The notes beneath the pieces are model-generated. The model made no database searches. It saw nothing but the letters and a program-made list of their open reading frames with translations, and was not told where the DNA came from. Source: an uncultured Maribacter sp. (GTDB lineage: Bacteria > Bacteroidota > Bacteroidia > Flavobacteriales > Flavobacteriaceae). Taken from it: a stretch of 64,000 nucleotides of DNA. Location: the NCBI RefSeq assembly GCF_947495965.1, contig NZ_CANMBB010000010.1, forward strand, positions 1 to 64,000. The letters are read 5' to 3'. Of the stretch, positions 34,029 to 44,065 are shown piece after piece (the stretch's first letter is position 1; every line of letters begins with the position of its first letter). A program made the translations under genes and the position numbers.

Positions 34029-34035
34029 ACCTCCT
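34029..34035 (-). promoter_or_regulatory. Perfect Shine-Dalgarno AGGAGGT upstream of rpsU (8-nt spacer to ATG)
   Basis: Minus strand GAGAGGAGGTAGTAGCAT-ATG. Confidence 0.9.
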
Positions 34036-34055
34036 CTCTTTAGTGATTAAGGCTG

Positions 34056-34084
34056 CAAATATACTATTTATATTAACATAACAA
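34056..34084 (-). promoter_or_regulatory. Candidate rpsU promoter (TTG-N18-TATATTTG)
   Basis: Minus strand TTG TTATGTTAATATAAATAG TATATTTG. Confidence 0.6.
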
Positions 34085-34106
34085 ACCTTAGATTCAAATA
34101 TTTATA

Positions 34107-35279
34107 CTAAACTTCTACTGCTGGTTTATATGTTTTTTTATCAATAATAATTTTAGATAAAATTTCTTTTAGAATTTCTGATGTTCCCCCACCGATTGGA
34201 CCACACCTACTATCTCTAAGCAATCTAGCCATAGGATACTCCTCCATATACCCATAGCCGCCAAGCATTTGCAGGCAATCATATATTACCTCATCTGCCA
34301 TTTTTGTAGATAACAATTTAGACATTGTAGCTTCTTTTACTACATATTCTCCACGACTTAACTTATAGGCTACAGAGTAATTATACTCTTTACACATCTC
34401 CATTTCAGCAGATCTTTCTACCATTTTATGCCTTAATGCTTGAAACTCATTTATTTTTTTTCCAAATGCAGTTCTTTCGGACATATAATTTATCGCATAA
34501 TCTAAAGCATATTCTGCACGAGCATGCGCATTAATTCCCATAATTAAACGTTCTAAAGAAAAGTGTTGCATGATATAAGAAAAACCTTTATTCTCTTCCC
34601 CTAACAAATTAGCTGCAGGAACCTTTACATTATCAAAAGCTATTTCCCCAGTATCTGATGCTCTCCACCCTAATTTATCTAATTTAGTAGCAGAAACTCC
34701 TAGAGTATCTCGATCTACCAACAACATACTTATTCCTTTATTCCCTAGTTCTGGAGAGGTCTTAGCAGCCACGACCAAATAGTCACTATAAACACCATTA
34801 GTTATAAAAGTTTTAGAACCGTTTAATATATAGTAATCTCCTTCTTTTACTGCATTTGTCCTCATTCCAGAAACATCCGACCCTCCAAAAGGTTCTGATA
34901 TACATAAACAACCTATTTTATCTCCTGCAATACTAGAAGCTAAATATTCTTGTTTTATACGCTCATCCCCTTCTTTATTTAAATGGGTCATTGCTAAATA
35001 CATATGTGCCCACATTGCAGCAGCAAAACCAACAGAATTTATTTTTTGAAGCTCCTCTAAGAAAATAACCGTGTAGAATAAATCTAACTCTAAACCGCCA
35101 TATTGACTAGGATAGGTTAATCCAAAATACCCCATGTCTCCAATTTTTTTCCATATAAAACGGTCAATTACACCATTTTTCTCCCATTTATCTACATGAG
35201 GAACAACTTCTTTTTTTAGAAAACTTTTTAGACTCTCACGAAACAACTCGTGTTCTTCACTAAAATATCTTTTATCCAT
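34107..35279 (-). CDS. Acyl-CoA dehydrogenase family protein
   Basis: 390 aa; CISEPFGGSDVSGMRTNAVKEGDYYILNGSKTFITNG; LQMLGGYGYMEEYPMARLLRDSR. Confidence 0.95.
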   Translation of the reverse strand: MDKRYFSEEHELFRESLKSFLKKEVVPHVDKWEKNGVIDRFIWKKIGDMGYFGLTYPSQYGGLELDLFYTVIFLEELQKINSVGFAAAMWAHMYLAMTHLNKEGDERIKQEYLASSIAGDKIGCLCISEPFGGSDVSGMRTNAVKEGDYYILNGSKTFITNGVYSDYLVVAAKTSPELGNKGISMLLVDRDTLGVSATKLDKLGWRASDTGEIAFDNVKVPAANLLGEENKGFSYIMQHFSLERLIMGINAHARAEYALDYAINYMSERTAFGKKINEFQALRHKMVERSAEMEMCKEYNYSVAYKLSRGEYVVKEATMSKLLSTKMADEVIYDCLQMLGGYGYMEEYPMARLLRDSRCGPIGGGTSEILKEILSKIIIDKKTYKPAVEV

Positions 35280-35491
35280 GCCTTAATTTACAATACAAAA
35301 AATTCTTATTTGAGTTCCAAATATAACTTAATTTTACAAATCTCATAACATTAAAAAATCTTTATTCTTTGTCATATCAAAAAAAATATAATTAAAATAA
35401 TAAATAATATTTAAAATATACGCTTTTAAAGGCTTTAAATTATATATATGATAATTTTTTGAACAAATACAAAGTAGGTGCCATTTTAAAT

Positions 35492-36220
35492 TTAATTTTT
35501 AATATCCGAAGCTTTTAATACTTGGAATTTATCTAAAACTCTATTGGCAACTTCTGGATTTAAGCCATATACCTTATATATTTGATTATTATTAGAAAAA
35601 CCTCCAAGTTTTTTCCTGTACTTAACTATTCTTTTAGAAAGAACTTCTCCTATTCCATATACTTTTATTAAGTCCGTAGGAGTAGCTGTATTTAAATCTC
35701 TATACTCTTTAATGTAGTTAGATTTTTCACTCTTTTTTGATACAAATGATTTCTTTGTTTTTTCCTGCTTCCATTCTGGAAATTTAAAATAAGGTTCTAT
35801 TTGTTTAAGAAGTGCATCTGAAATTTTGGTTACTTGCTGAAACTCTAAAGCTGTATTTACATACTTATTCGTTTTTCTATATGTGTGTAAACGATTAATT
35901 TCATCAACAGACATTCCTAAGGTATACCCTTTATAGTCTGAAATAAAGTTGGGGTTAAAAAGATGTATTTTAGATTTTTTATAAGCTACTTCCTTCTTTA
36001 AAAGGTCCATTTTATTTTGCTCTACAAGATTTAACACAAATTTATCTTCTAAAGGTTTTGCATAATTCTTATGATACAAATAATACCCACCTTGAAGCAA
36101 AACAATAAATAATAGTAAAAAGAAAATCCCGCTTTGTTCTTGTTTAGAAAACTGCATGCGGGATTTTATATTTTTCAAAATAAGAGTCTTAGTATTACTA
36201 TTTAACCTCTTTAATAGCAC
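35492..36220 (-). CDS. ComEA-like helix-hairpin-helix domain protein
   Basis: DLNTATPTDLIKVYGIGEVLSKRIVKYRKKLGGFSNNNQIYKVYGL; real start may be the internal Met of MQFSKQEQ. Confidence 0.85.
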   Translation of the reverse strand: MLLKRLNSNTKTLILKNIKSRMQFSKQEQSGIFFLLLFIVLLQGGYYLYHKNYAKPLEDKFVLNLVEQNKMDLLKKEVAYKKSKIHLFNPNFISDYKGYTLGMSVDEINRLHTYRKTNKYVNTALEFQQVTKISDALLKQIEPYFKFPEWKQEKTKKSFVSKKSEKSNYIKEYRDLNTATPTDLIKVYGIGEVLSKRIVKYRKKLGGFSNNNQIYKVYGLNPEVANRVLDKFQVLKASDIKN

Positions 36221-37781
36221 TCAAATATCTGCCTAGTTCTTTTTTTACAACAGGGAATAAGAAAAATAACCCTACCATGTTAGGAAATACCATTGCAAAA
36301 ATCATGGCATCTGAGAATGCCCAAATAGATTTCATACTTGCTGCTGCTCCAATAATTATAAAAGTTAAGAACAGTAATTTATATACCATATCTGCTGTTT
36401 TTCCTCTTCCAAATAAAAACTTCCATGATTGTAATCCATAATAAGACCAAGATATCATTGTAGAAACGGCAAATAAAACAACTGCAACAGTTAAAAACAC
36501 ATTAGAGTAAGGAATATACTGCGCAAATGCCATAGAGGTTATACCTGCTCCTTCATACGCAACGCCATTAATCATAACGGAACCTTCGCCTCCATATTCA
36601 AAGAAACCTCCAAAATTAAAAATAACAATTACTAAAGCTGTCATTGTACAAATTACAACAGTATCTATAAAAGGTTCTAATAATGCCACCAAACCTTCTG
36701 ATGCTGAATATTTTGTCTTAACAGCGGAATGCGCTATAGAAGCAGAACCTGCTCCAGCTTCATTAGAAAAGGCTGCTCTTTTAAACCCTACCAATAATAC
36801 TCCAATTAAACTACCCACACCAATTGCAGTAGGGTTAAAAGCTTCCGATAGTATTAATCCAAAAGCATCATCTATTAAAGAGAAATTACTTAAAATTATA
36901 TACAAACAAGCAATTAAATACATTACTGCCATAAAAGGCACTACTTTCTCTGTCACCTGTGCAATTCTTTTAATACCACCTATTATAATGATACCGACTA
37001 AAATTGCTAGGACAATACCAATTATTGCTCCTGCACTAGAACTTGTTAAGCCCATTAATTCCTTTATCACAATAGTAGCTTGGTTAGATTGTGCCGCATT
37101 ACCACCACCAAAAGAACCTCCTATACAAAAAACAGCAAACATTGCTGCTGCTATTTTGCCTAAAACCGTATACCCTCTTTCTTTAAGTCCTTTACTTATA
37201 TAATACATTGGCCCTCCATAAACAGTACCATCTTCTCCTACATCTCTATACTGAACTCCTAAAGTACATTCTACAAATTTTGAAGACATTCCTAAGAGTC
37301 CACAAATTATCATCCAAAAAGTAGCCCCAGGACCTCCCAGTGCAATTGCTAAAGCTACACCAGCAATATTACCATTACCTACTGTACCAGAAACTGCAGT
37401 TGCTAAAGCTTGAAAATGCGTTACTTCTCCCTCTCTACTTTCATCCTCTATGGTATCTACAATATCACCATCAATGATATTAACATCTGACTTTTCTACA
37501 CCATGATGGTCTACTTCATCATATTTTCCTCTTACTACATTTATCGCTTTTCCAAAATACCTAATATTTGGAAAGCCAAAATATAAAGTAAAAAATAAAG
37601 CACTCATTACAAGTAATATTAAAACAAATGGAACGCCAAATACAGGAAAGAATATTACTGCGGAAAAGAAATCGGAAACTGGTTTAAAAGCTTGGTCTAT
37701 TTTTTGATCCATCCCGACCTCTTGGGCCATAGATACTAATGGTGAAAAAAGGGCAAGAAATGCCAGAAGTTTATACTTCAT
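36198..37781 (-). CDS. Alanine/glycine:cation symporter (AGCS) family protein
   Basis: 527 aa; ALATAVSGTVGNGNIAGVALAIALGGPGATFWMI; KRAAFSNEAGAGSASIAHSAVKT. Confidence 0.93.
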   Translation of the reverse strand: MKYKLLAFLALFSPLVSMAQEVGMDQKIDQAFKPVSDFFSAVIFFPVFGVPFVLILLVMSALFFTLYFGFPNIRYFGKAINVVRGKYDEVDHHGVEKSDVNIIDGDIVDTIEDESREGEVTHFQALATAVSGTVGNGNIAGVALAIALGGPGATFWMIICGLLGMSSKFVECTLGVQYRDVGEDGTVYGGPMYYISKGLKERGYTVLGKIAAAMFAVFCIGGSFGGGNAAQSNQATIVIKELMGLTSSSAGAIIGIVLAILVGIIIIGGIKRIAQVTEKVVPFMAVMYLIACLYIILSNFSLIDDAFGLILSEAFNPTAIGVGSLIGVLLVGFKRAAFSNEAGAGSASIAHSAVKTKYSASEGLVALLEPFIDTVVICTMTALVIVIFNFGGFFEYGGEGSVMINGVAYEGAGITSMAFAQYIPYSNVFLTVAVVLFAVSTMISWSYYGLQSWKFLFGRGKTADMVYKLLFLTFIIIGAAASMKSIWAFSDAMIFAMVFPNMVGLFFLFPVVKKELGRYLSAIKEVK

Positions 37782-37870
37782 AATATTTGAATTATTTTTA
37801 ATGAATTAATTAGTCGGCAAGCAATATCCTAAAAATTATGCCCGTAATCAAATATTATACTAAAATAATG

Positions 37871-38878
37871 TTAGGCAATATGAAACATATCATTTAGTTT
37901 TTTTATTTGTTCTGGTCTTCCTAATACTATTACTTTACTTTTTGGCTGCAACTTCATATCTGCTTCTGGGTTTATAATATATTCCCCATCTGGCGCTATA
38001 TAACCAATAATTGTACACCCAGTTTTCTTTCTTAAATCTAAGTCTCTCAATGAATTACAATCTACTTGATCTGCAAAGTCTTCAATTGCTACTTCCTCTA
38101 GATTAGTTGTATGCTCCCCTTCCACAGACAACTTATCCATAAAGGTTATTAAATCTGGCATTACCACTAAAGAAGCCATATGATCTCCTCCAATTTTATC
38201 TGGCATTATTACTTGGTTTGCTCCTGCTAGCTGTAGTTTTTTCTGAGAGTTTACCAAAGAAGCCCTACTTATTATATATAACTTTTTATTTATTTGCCTT
38301 GCCGAAAGTACTACAAATAAATTTGCAGCGTCATCCGGAAGGGTTGCTATTAAATATTGTGCTCTATCTATTCCAGCTTCAATTAATACCTCATCATCAT
38401 TTGCATCTCCTTCTATAAATAAAATATCGTCTTCATATTTTTCTATGATTTCTTTATCTTTTTCTATTACCAAAAATGGCTTTTTATAAGCTCTTAATCT
38501 TTCTGCAGCTTGCATTCCGTTTCTACCATACCCACAAACTACCACATGATTAGACATTTTTTTAATAGTATTTTTCACTTTTTTCTTTTTTAAAAGTTCT
38601 TTTGAATTTCTACTTAATATATATTCCGTTATTACAGATATTGCAAAAGCAAATATAAATACACTGGAAATAATTAAAAATATTGTAAATATTTTACCAT
38701 TAGCATCTAAAGGTTGTACTTCCGAAAAACCCACTGTAGTTACCGTTATTATTGTCATATAACAAGCATCTACCCATGAAAAACCAGATATATAACGGTA
38801 CCCAAACACGCCAAAAACAAACACTACTAACATTAATGTTAGTGCCAAATAAAATTTAGACTTAAAAAGTTTTATCAT
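37871..38878 (-). CDS. Potassium channel family protein with TrkA-N/TrkA-C domains
   Basis: TVTTVGFSEV pore signature; VVVCGYGRNGMQAAERL Rossmann motif. Confidence 0.92.
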   Translation of the reverse strand: MIKLFKSKFYLALTLMLVVFVFGVFGYRYISGFSWVDACYMTIITVTTVGFSEVQPLDANGKIFTIFLIISSVFIFAFAISVITEYILSRNSKELLKKKKVKNTIKKMSNHVVVCGYGRNGMQAAERLRAYKKPFLVIEKDKEIIEKYEDDILFIEGDANDDEVLIEAGIDRAQYLIATLPDDAANLFVVLSARQINKKLYIISRASLVNSQKKLQLAGANQVIMPDKIGGDHMASLVVMPDLITFMDKLSVEGEHTTNLEEVAIEDFADQVDCNSLRDLDLRKKTGCTIIGYIAPDGEYIINPEADMKLQPKSKVIVLGRPEQIKKLNDMFHIA

Positions 38879-38880
38879 AA

Positions 38881-39108
38881 TTATAAATCAAAAACCGAAG
38901 TTCTTTTAGTGTACACTAAATCTTTAATTTTTAACCAAAAGGCAACAAATAAATATAACGCAAAGCCAAAGCCCAGAGTAACAAAAGTTACGTATATAAA
39001 TGAAGTTCTTACTACTCTTGCTCTTATGCCTAAACGGTCTGCAATACGCCCGCATACTTCAAAACCTCGTTTCTGAAAAAAATATAAGATTTTATAAAAA
39101 AAATTCAT
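38881..39108 (-). CDS. PspC domain-containing protein
   Basis: 75 aa; GFEVCGRIADRLGIRARVVRTSFIYVTFVTLGFGFALYLFVAFWLKI. Confidence 0.8.
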   Translation of the reverse strand: MNFFYKILYFFQKRGFEVCGRIADRLGIRARVVRTSFIYVTFVTLGFGFALYLFVAFWLKIKDLVYTKRTSVFDL

Positions 39109-39117
39109 GCCTTAAAA

Positions 39118-40401
39118 TTAGGTATTTCCTTTTAATAAATTTACACCTATTGCACATTGCAAACATTTATTTTTGGTACAATAATTAGTATATAATTGTA
39201 ACAAAGCTTGACTATCTTTTGCAGATGCTATAGATATACCTCTTTTTTTAAAGTTATTTATAATAGAATTATCTTCCGTATCTATTTTTGAAATAATATT
39301 TAAAAGCTCTTCATTTACATCTTTTCCAAGACTTTTTGCATAATAAAATTTAAAAGGGATAATAGTATTTATTACTATTAAATCTATAAATTTCTTAGTA
39401 ATTTTCTTTTTACTTTTTTTACTTTCTTTTCCAAAACTATAGTGTGTATCCCAATATTCACTAGCATAAACAGTAAAAATGCTATGCAAATCTTCTAAAG
39501 ATGTTTCACATATTAATTTTGAAAATAAATTTTGATGTTTCCCATACAAACTAGCAAATTGAGAAAGCCTTATTGTTGGGAAATTAGGTGGTCTAAGCTT
39601 AAAAAAGTGAGGTTTTTCTATACCTATTTCGCTAAGTTCTAACTTATTTTTAACAAACTCATATTCCTTTTTTAATTTAATATAATAAACATCTACACAG
39701 TCTTTTTTTTCTAAAAGACCTAACAAACCGTATAATACACTCTCTAGCTGAAAGTTATTATTCTTAAGTTTAGACACCGTAGATGAATTTAAACTCTTCT
39801 GTAAACTAAAAAAAGAATCCCCATTAATTTTTAGTCCAAAATTCTTTAAAAGCAGAATAAAAAGAACATACTCCCAATCATTATTAGACTGTAACAAAAG
39901 CTCTTTTATAACTTGTGTTTTTTGCTCTAAACGTTCAAAAAATAGACGTTCTAGCCAATTATTGGCTACAAAATCATCTATTTCATTAATATCTTTTTCA
40001 CAATTTATAAACTTAGTATCTGTAGTAGTAAATAAATTCTCGTAATTTATTAAAAGCTTTTCTTCTATATACTTCTTTAACTCTACTGTTGGAATTTTAC
40101 TATTATCCTTCCTAAAAACAGAAGCATCATCTTCCCAAACTACATGAAGTATCACAGAATTATAATTATCATCTACCTCATGATTATGAGCGTACCAGTC
40201 TGATGATTTTAGATGTATTTCTACATTACCAACCCACAACTGTTCTCCCACACGGACTTGCGCATTAAAAAAATCTGGCCCTTCTTTATAATTATGCTGT
40301 CCAATTTTTACAATGGTTACAGGTATGTTATCTGTTGTTTTTAAATTAGTTGTTGGTATTTTTTTATGTTTCCAAATAAAATGTAATAAGTCTTCTTGCA
40401 T
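39118..40401 (-). CDS. DUF2851 family protein
   Basis: 427 aa; EGPDFFNAQVRVGEQLWVGNVEIHLKSSDWYAHNHEVDDNYNSVILHVVWEDD. Confidence 0.85.
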   Translation of the reverse strand: MQEDLLHFIWKHKKIPTTNLKTTDNIPVTIVKIGQHNYKEGPDFFNAQVRVGEQLWVGNVEIHLKSSDWYAHNHEVDDNYNSVILHVVWEDDASVFRKDNSKIPTVELKKYIEEKLLINYENLFTTTDTKFINCEKDINEIDDFVANNWLERLFFERLEQKTQVIKELLLQSNNDWEYVLFILLLKNFGLKINGDSFFSLQKSLNSSTVSKLKNNNFQLESVLYGLLGLLEKKDCVDVYYIKLKKEYEFVKNKLELSEIGIEKPHFFKLRPPNFPTIRLSQFASLYGKHQNLFSKLICETSLEDLHSIFTVYASEYWDTHYSFGKESKKSKKKITKKFIDLIVINTIIPFKFYYAKSLGKDVNEELLNIISKIDTEDNSIINNFKKRGISIASAKDSQALLQLYTNYCTKNKCLQCAIGVNLLKGNT

Positions 40402-40480
40402 AAATTTTAAAGTAATATCTAAGTATTGGGCATAAAAAAACCCACTTAAAAGCAGGTTTAATGTACTAAATCTATTTTAT

Positions 40481-40792
40481 TTATTCGGCAACTTCACCTT
40501 CCCAATTCATAAAACCACCAACTAGGTTATACGCATTTTCTATTCCAATACTATTTAATATAGCGCAAGCTTGCCCGCTACGGTTACCAGAACGGCAATA
40601 CACATAAAAGTTCTTAGTTTTATCTAACTTTTCAACTTCTGTTAAAAAATCTTGACCTAAATATATATCTATGTTTGTAGAATTTGGAATATACCCTTCT
40701 TCTACCTCTTCTGGAGTTCTTACATCTAAGATAAAAGCGTTATCATCTTTTTCTAGTTGCTCTTCCCATTCTTGTTGTGATAAATCTGCCAT
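40481..40792 (-). CDS. Rhodanese-like domain protein
   Basis: 103 aa; FILDVRTPEEVEEGYIPNSTNI; YVYCRSGNRSGQA. Confidence 0.93.
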   Translation of the reverse strand: MADLSQQEWEEQLEKDDNAFILDVRTPEEVEEGYIPNSTNIDIYLGQDFLTEVEKLDKTKNFYVYCRSGNRSGQACAILNSIGIENAYNLVGGFMNWEGEVAE

Positions 40793-40846
40793 TTTTTACT
40801 ACTTTATTTTAATACAACAAAAATACTACATTATTTAAACATTCTC

Positions 40847-42034
40847 TTAAACAAGACCTAGGGTTTTAAATTTTCCACTTAGGATAGAACTAGGTTCTGT
40901 TTCCAACCATTCTTTAATAAGAGAGGCATATATGTTTCTAAAATCAACCTCGTATAGTAAATCTCCATTACTATCTAAATTTACTAAATCATCTGGTTTA
41001 TTATACATTCCTGGATGCTTAAGGTTTTCTCCTAGTAAAAATACCATATTAGCAGCACCATGATCCGTGCCTTTAGCAGCGTTCTGTTTTAGTCTCCTAC
41101 CAAATTCAGAAAAAGTTAAAATAATAGTATCCTTAAAAGCACCTGTTCTCTTTAAGTCTTTTACAAAAGCCGCTATACCTTTAGAGTACACCTCTAAAAG
41201 TCTTTTCTGAGAATTTAACTGGTTGGCATGTGTATCAAAACCGCCAAGGCTTGCATAATATACCTGCGTTTCTAGCCCTGAGTTAATAAATTCAAAAATA
41301 GTCTTTAATTGTTTTCCAAAAGCATTATTGGGATATTCTTGAGAAGAAGAATAGACTCTAGTTTTTTCATATATCTGAGCTGCAGAAGACTTAGCATCAA
41401 CTACCGTTTTATACAAGTAACCCAAATTATGCTCGCTTAAATGGGAAGCTGTATATTTATCAAGGATTTTACCAAAATAAGCGTCCTTTGTAGTTTTATA
41501 AAAAAGAGAAGCATCTTTAGTTGCTAAACCATTAATAGAACCTCCTTTCATTAATAAAGACAGGGTATCATCTACCTCTATTGCTCCTAATGGCTTTTTA
41601 CTTACTTCGGCTAAATACCTACCTACCCAACCTGTTTGTAAATATTCTCCAGAACCACTAGCAGTATGCCAAATATCGGTAGATCTAAAATGAGACCTAC
41701 TTGGGTTAGGATACCCTACATTATTTATAACACTTACAAAACCTGCATCATATAAAGACTTAAAATCTGTTAGACTTTCATGAAAACCATGCGAATCATT
41801 TATTACTAATACATCTTTCTTGTTTCTAGCAATCGTATTTCTATTTTTAAAATAAATATCATTCGTATATGGCACCAACGTATTTAAACCATCATTACCA
41901 CCAGATAACTGTAGGATTACTATTTTTTTATGACTAGGAATAACACCAGTAGCTCCATAAGCTTGTACAAAACTAGGCACAAATAAAGCTGTGCTTGCTA
42001 AACCACTATTTTTTAAAAAGTCTCTTCTTTTCAT
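40847..42034 (-). CDS. DUF1501 family protein
   Basis: 395 aa; MKRRDFLKNSGLASTALFVPSF; LQLSGGNDGLNTLVPY; SEFGRRLKQNAAKGTDHGAANMVFLLG. Confidence 0.92.
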   Translation of the reverse strand: MKRRDFLKNSGLASTALFVPSFVQAYGATGVIPSHKKIVILQLSGGNDGLNTLVPYTNDIYFKNRNTIARNKKDVLVINDSHGFHESLTDFKSLYDAGFVSVINNVGYPNPSRSHFRSTDIWHTASGSGEYLQTGWVGRYLAEVSKKPLGAIEVDDTLSLLMKGGSINGLATKDASLFYKTTKDAYFGKILDKYTASHLSEHNLGYLYKTVVDAKSSAAQIYEKTRVYSSSQEYPNNAFGKQLKTIFEFINSGLETQVYYASLGGFDTHANQLNSQKRLLEVYSKGIAAFVKDLKRTGAFKDTIILTFSEFGRRLKQNAAKGTDHGAANMVFLLGENLKHPGMYNKPDDLVNLDSNGDLLYEVDFRNIYASLIKEWLETEPSSILSGKFKTLGLV

Positions 42035-42048
42035 AGTTTCTTATTTTT

Positions 42049-43455
42049 TTAGCATAGTTGGTATTCTGGTAATGACATTAATTGTACACAGAACTCCTGC
42101 TTATTTGTTTTTTTTAAACTATGCAAAAATTCCTGAGTACCTTTGTTTGTTGTAGTACTTATTAAATAATGATACAACTCCTCGTAATTTAAGTGCCCAT
42201 AATTTTCATGAAATACTTCCCAGTTTTTTGTTACTGTAAGTCTTCTATTAAAATTAGATTTTTTCTTATTAAAATCCTCAAAACTATCTTCAAATTCTCC
42301 TTTTACATCAAAGGCAATTGTACCATTCATAAACAAAACAGAAGGCAATTTTAACCGAACCATCATAGTATTAGAATCTATCCAATTTTTACCCTCAGAC
42401 CAACCGGCTACATTTGGCGGTTCTAATAAAACTTGCCCTAATAAACGCTGTATATATAAAAACTCTTTTGGTTTTTTAAAAGAAAAAGGGATTGTCCTTT
42501 TTAATTGTACCAATAAATCTATAGGAGATTTAATTTTTTGTCCTATCATATCCTCATCATAAAACCAATTAGTCATAAAAAGGTAACGCATTACCGCATC
42601 TATACTATAGTTTTCTCTAAAAACAATTGCCAACTCCCCTATTCTATCCTCATTAGGAACATCATTAACAAAATGAAGATATATCTTCTTTGCAATAAAC
42701 TGGGCGCATTCTGGTCTTTTTAATATTAAGTCTATAATATCTTCCCCGTTAAAATTACCTTTTACGCCAAAAAATTCTTTTTCTCCAAAATCATGTTGTT
42801 TCTTACGTAAAACAAACTCCCCTTTAAAAGTGTGCCCCCAGCCCGTAAAAGCTCTTGCAGACTCTTTAATATCTTTCTCTGTATATGGGCCTATACCTAA
42901 TGTAAACAGCTCCATAAGTTCCCTAACAAAATTTTCATTAGGCTTATCTTTTCTATTTTGCTGGTTGTTTAAATAGCTTAACATTGCAGGTTCTTTTGCT
43001 ATAGCAATTACAAAATCTCTAAAATTACCTAAAGCATATTTCCTAAGCGTTGCATTATAACGTTGGGAAAAAACTATATTATTGGTACGCACTACAAAAT
43101 GATTAGCCCAAAACAAAGTCATACGTTCTCGTAACTCTTCATTAGAAGTTGCCATTTTATCTATCCAAGCTAAATTATAATCCTTTAACTTACTCCTACT
43201 TACCTTTATTAGTTCTCTAAATTTTTTAGGATTACTTTTAGGTGTATCTGTCTGTATAAATGCATCTATATCTGGAGTAGGTATATATAAATGCGTAATA
43301 GATTTAGAAGATTTAAATAGTTGTTTTACTACTTCTTTCTTTTTTAAACCAGATAATTTCTCCAATTTTTTAGGAGAAATACCAAAACCTGCTCGCTGGT
43401 ACAAATGCTTTATATGCGTACTTTTCAAAATAGAATCTTTTGTAGTTAGACTCAA
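42049..43455 (-). CDS. DUF1800 family protein
   Basis: 468 aa; HLYQRAGFGISPKKLEKL; NENFVRELMELFTLGIGPYTEKDIKESARAFTGW. Confidence 0.92.
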   Translation of the reverse strand: MSLTTKDSILKSTHIKHLYQRAGFGISPKKLEKLSGLKKKEVVKQLFKSSKSITHLYIPTPDIDAFIQTDTPKSNPKKFRELIKVSRSKLKDYNLAWIDKMATSNEELRERMTLFWANHFVVRTNNIVFSQRYNATLRKYALGNFRDFVIAIAKEPAMLSYLNNQQNRKDKPNENFVRELMELFTLGIGPYTEKDIKESARAFTGWGHTFKGEFVLRKKQHDFGEKEFFGVKGNFNGEDIIDLILKRPECAQFIAKKIYLHFVNDVPNEDRIGELAIVFRENYSIDAVMRYLFMTNWFYDEDMIGQKIKSPIDLLVQLKRTIPFSFKKPKEFLYIQRLLGQVLLEPPNVAGWSEGKNWIDSNTMMVRLKLPSVLFMNGTIAFDVKGEFEDSFEDFNKKKSNFNRRLTVTKNWEVFHENYGHLNYEELYHYLISTTTNKGTQEFLHSLKKTNKQEFCVQLMSLPEYQLC

Positions 43456-43563
43456 TTTACACTTAATAGTTTAATTATTTAATCTTCCTGTGTTAAAAAC
43501 AAATTCTTTTTTAACAAAAATTTAATTCTAAAAACGCGTCTATTTAAATAAATCAACATACAT

Positions 43564-43575
43564 TTGTATATACAA
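43564..43575. promoter_or_regulatory. Perfect 12-bp palindrome TTGTATATACAA, candidate MarR operator
   Basis: About 14 nt before the marR ATG, overlapping the putative -7 box TACATTTG (43559-43566). Confidence 0.55.
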
Positions 43576-43588
43576 TTATTGTAGAGAC

Positions 43589-44035
43589 ATGAATGTTGAA
43601 GAAATTATAAAAACTGATAAAAAAATGGAATTACCAAGTAAAACGGTAATTCATTTAATGTTAGTCAGCAATAAAGTAAATGAAACAATAAATGCAACTT
43701 TAAAGCCTTTTGATGTTTCTATTCAGCAATTTAACGTATTACGTATTTTAAGAGGACAATGTGGTAAACCTGCCAACTTAAAAACCTTAAATGAACGTAT
43801 GGTTACTAAAATGAGTAACACTACTAGGTTAGTAGATAAATTAATAATTAAAGGGTATGTAAAAAGAGAAACATGTGAAACTAACCGAAGAAAAATTGAG
43901 ATTTACATTACCCCAAAAGGAGAAAAAGCACTTTCTAGCATGGATATTGCAATGCATAAGAATGACAAACATATTGTCCAAAATTTTTCCAAAGAAGAAC
44001 TAGAGTACCTGAACGTATTGTTCAATAAATTTTAA
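43589..44035 (+). CDS. MarR family transcriptional regulator
   Basis: 148 aa; QQFNVLRILRGQCGKPANLKTLNERMVTKMSNTTRLVDKLIIKGYVKRETCETNRRKIEIYITPKGEKAL. Confidence 0.93.
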   Translation: MNVEEIIKTDKKMELPSKTVIHLMLVSNKVNETINATLKPFDVSIQQFNVLRILRGQCGKPANLKTLNERMVTKMSNTTRLVDKLIIKGYVKRETCETNRRKIEIYITPKGEKALSSMDIAMHKNDKHIVQNFSKEELEYLNVLFNKF

Positions 44036-44065
44036 ATATAACATTAACTATTAATTACATTAAAA

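Noticed and set aside
40434-40464. Weak hairpin AAACCCACTTAAAAGCAGGTTT after DUF2851/rhodanese genes
   Set aside because: Only short imperfect arms; not strong enough to call as a terminator.
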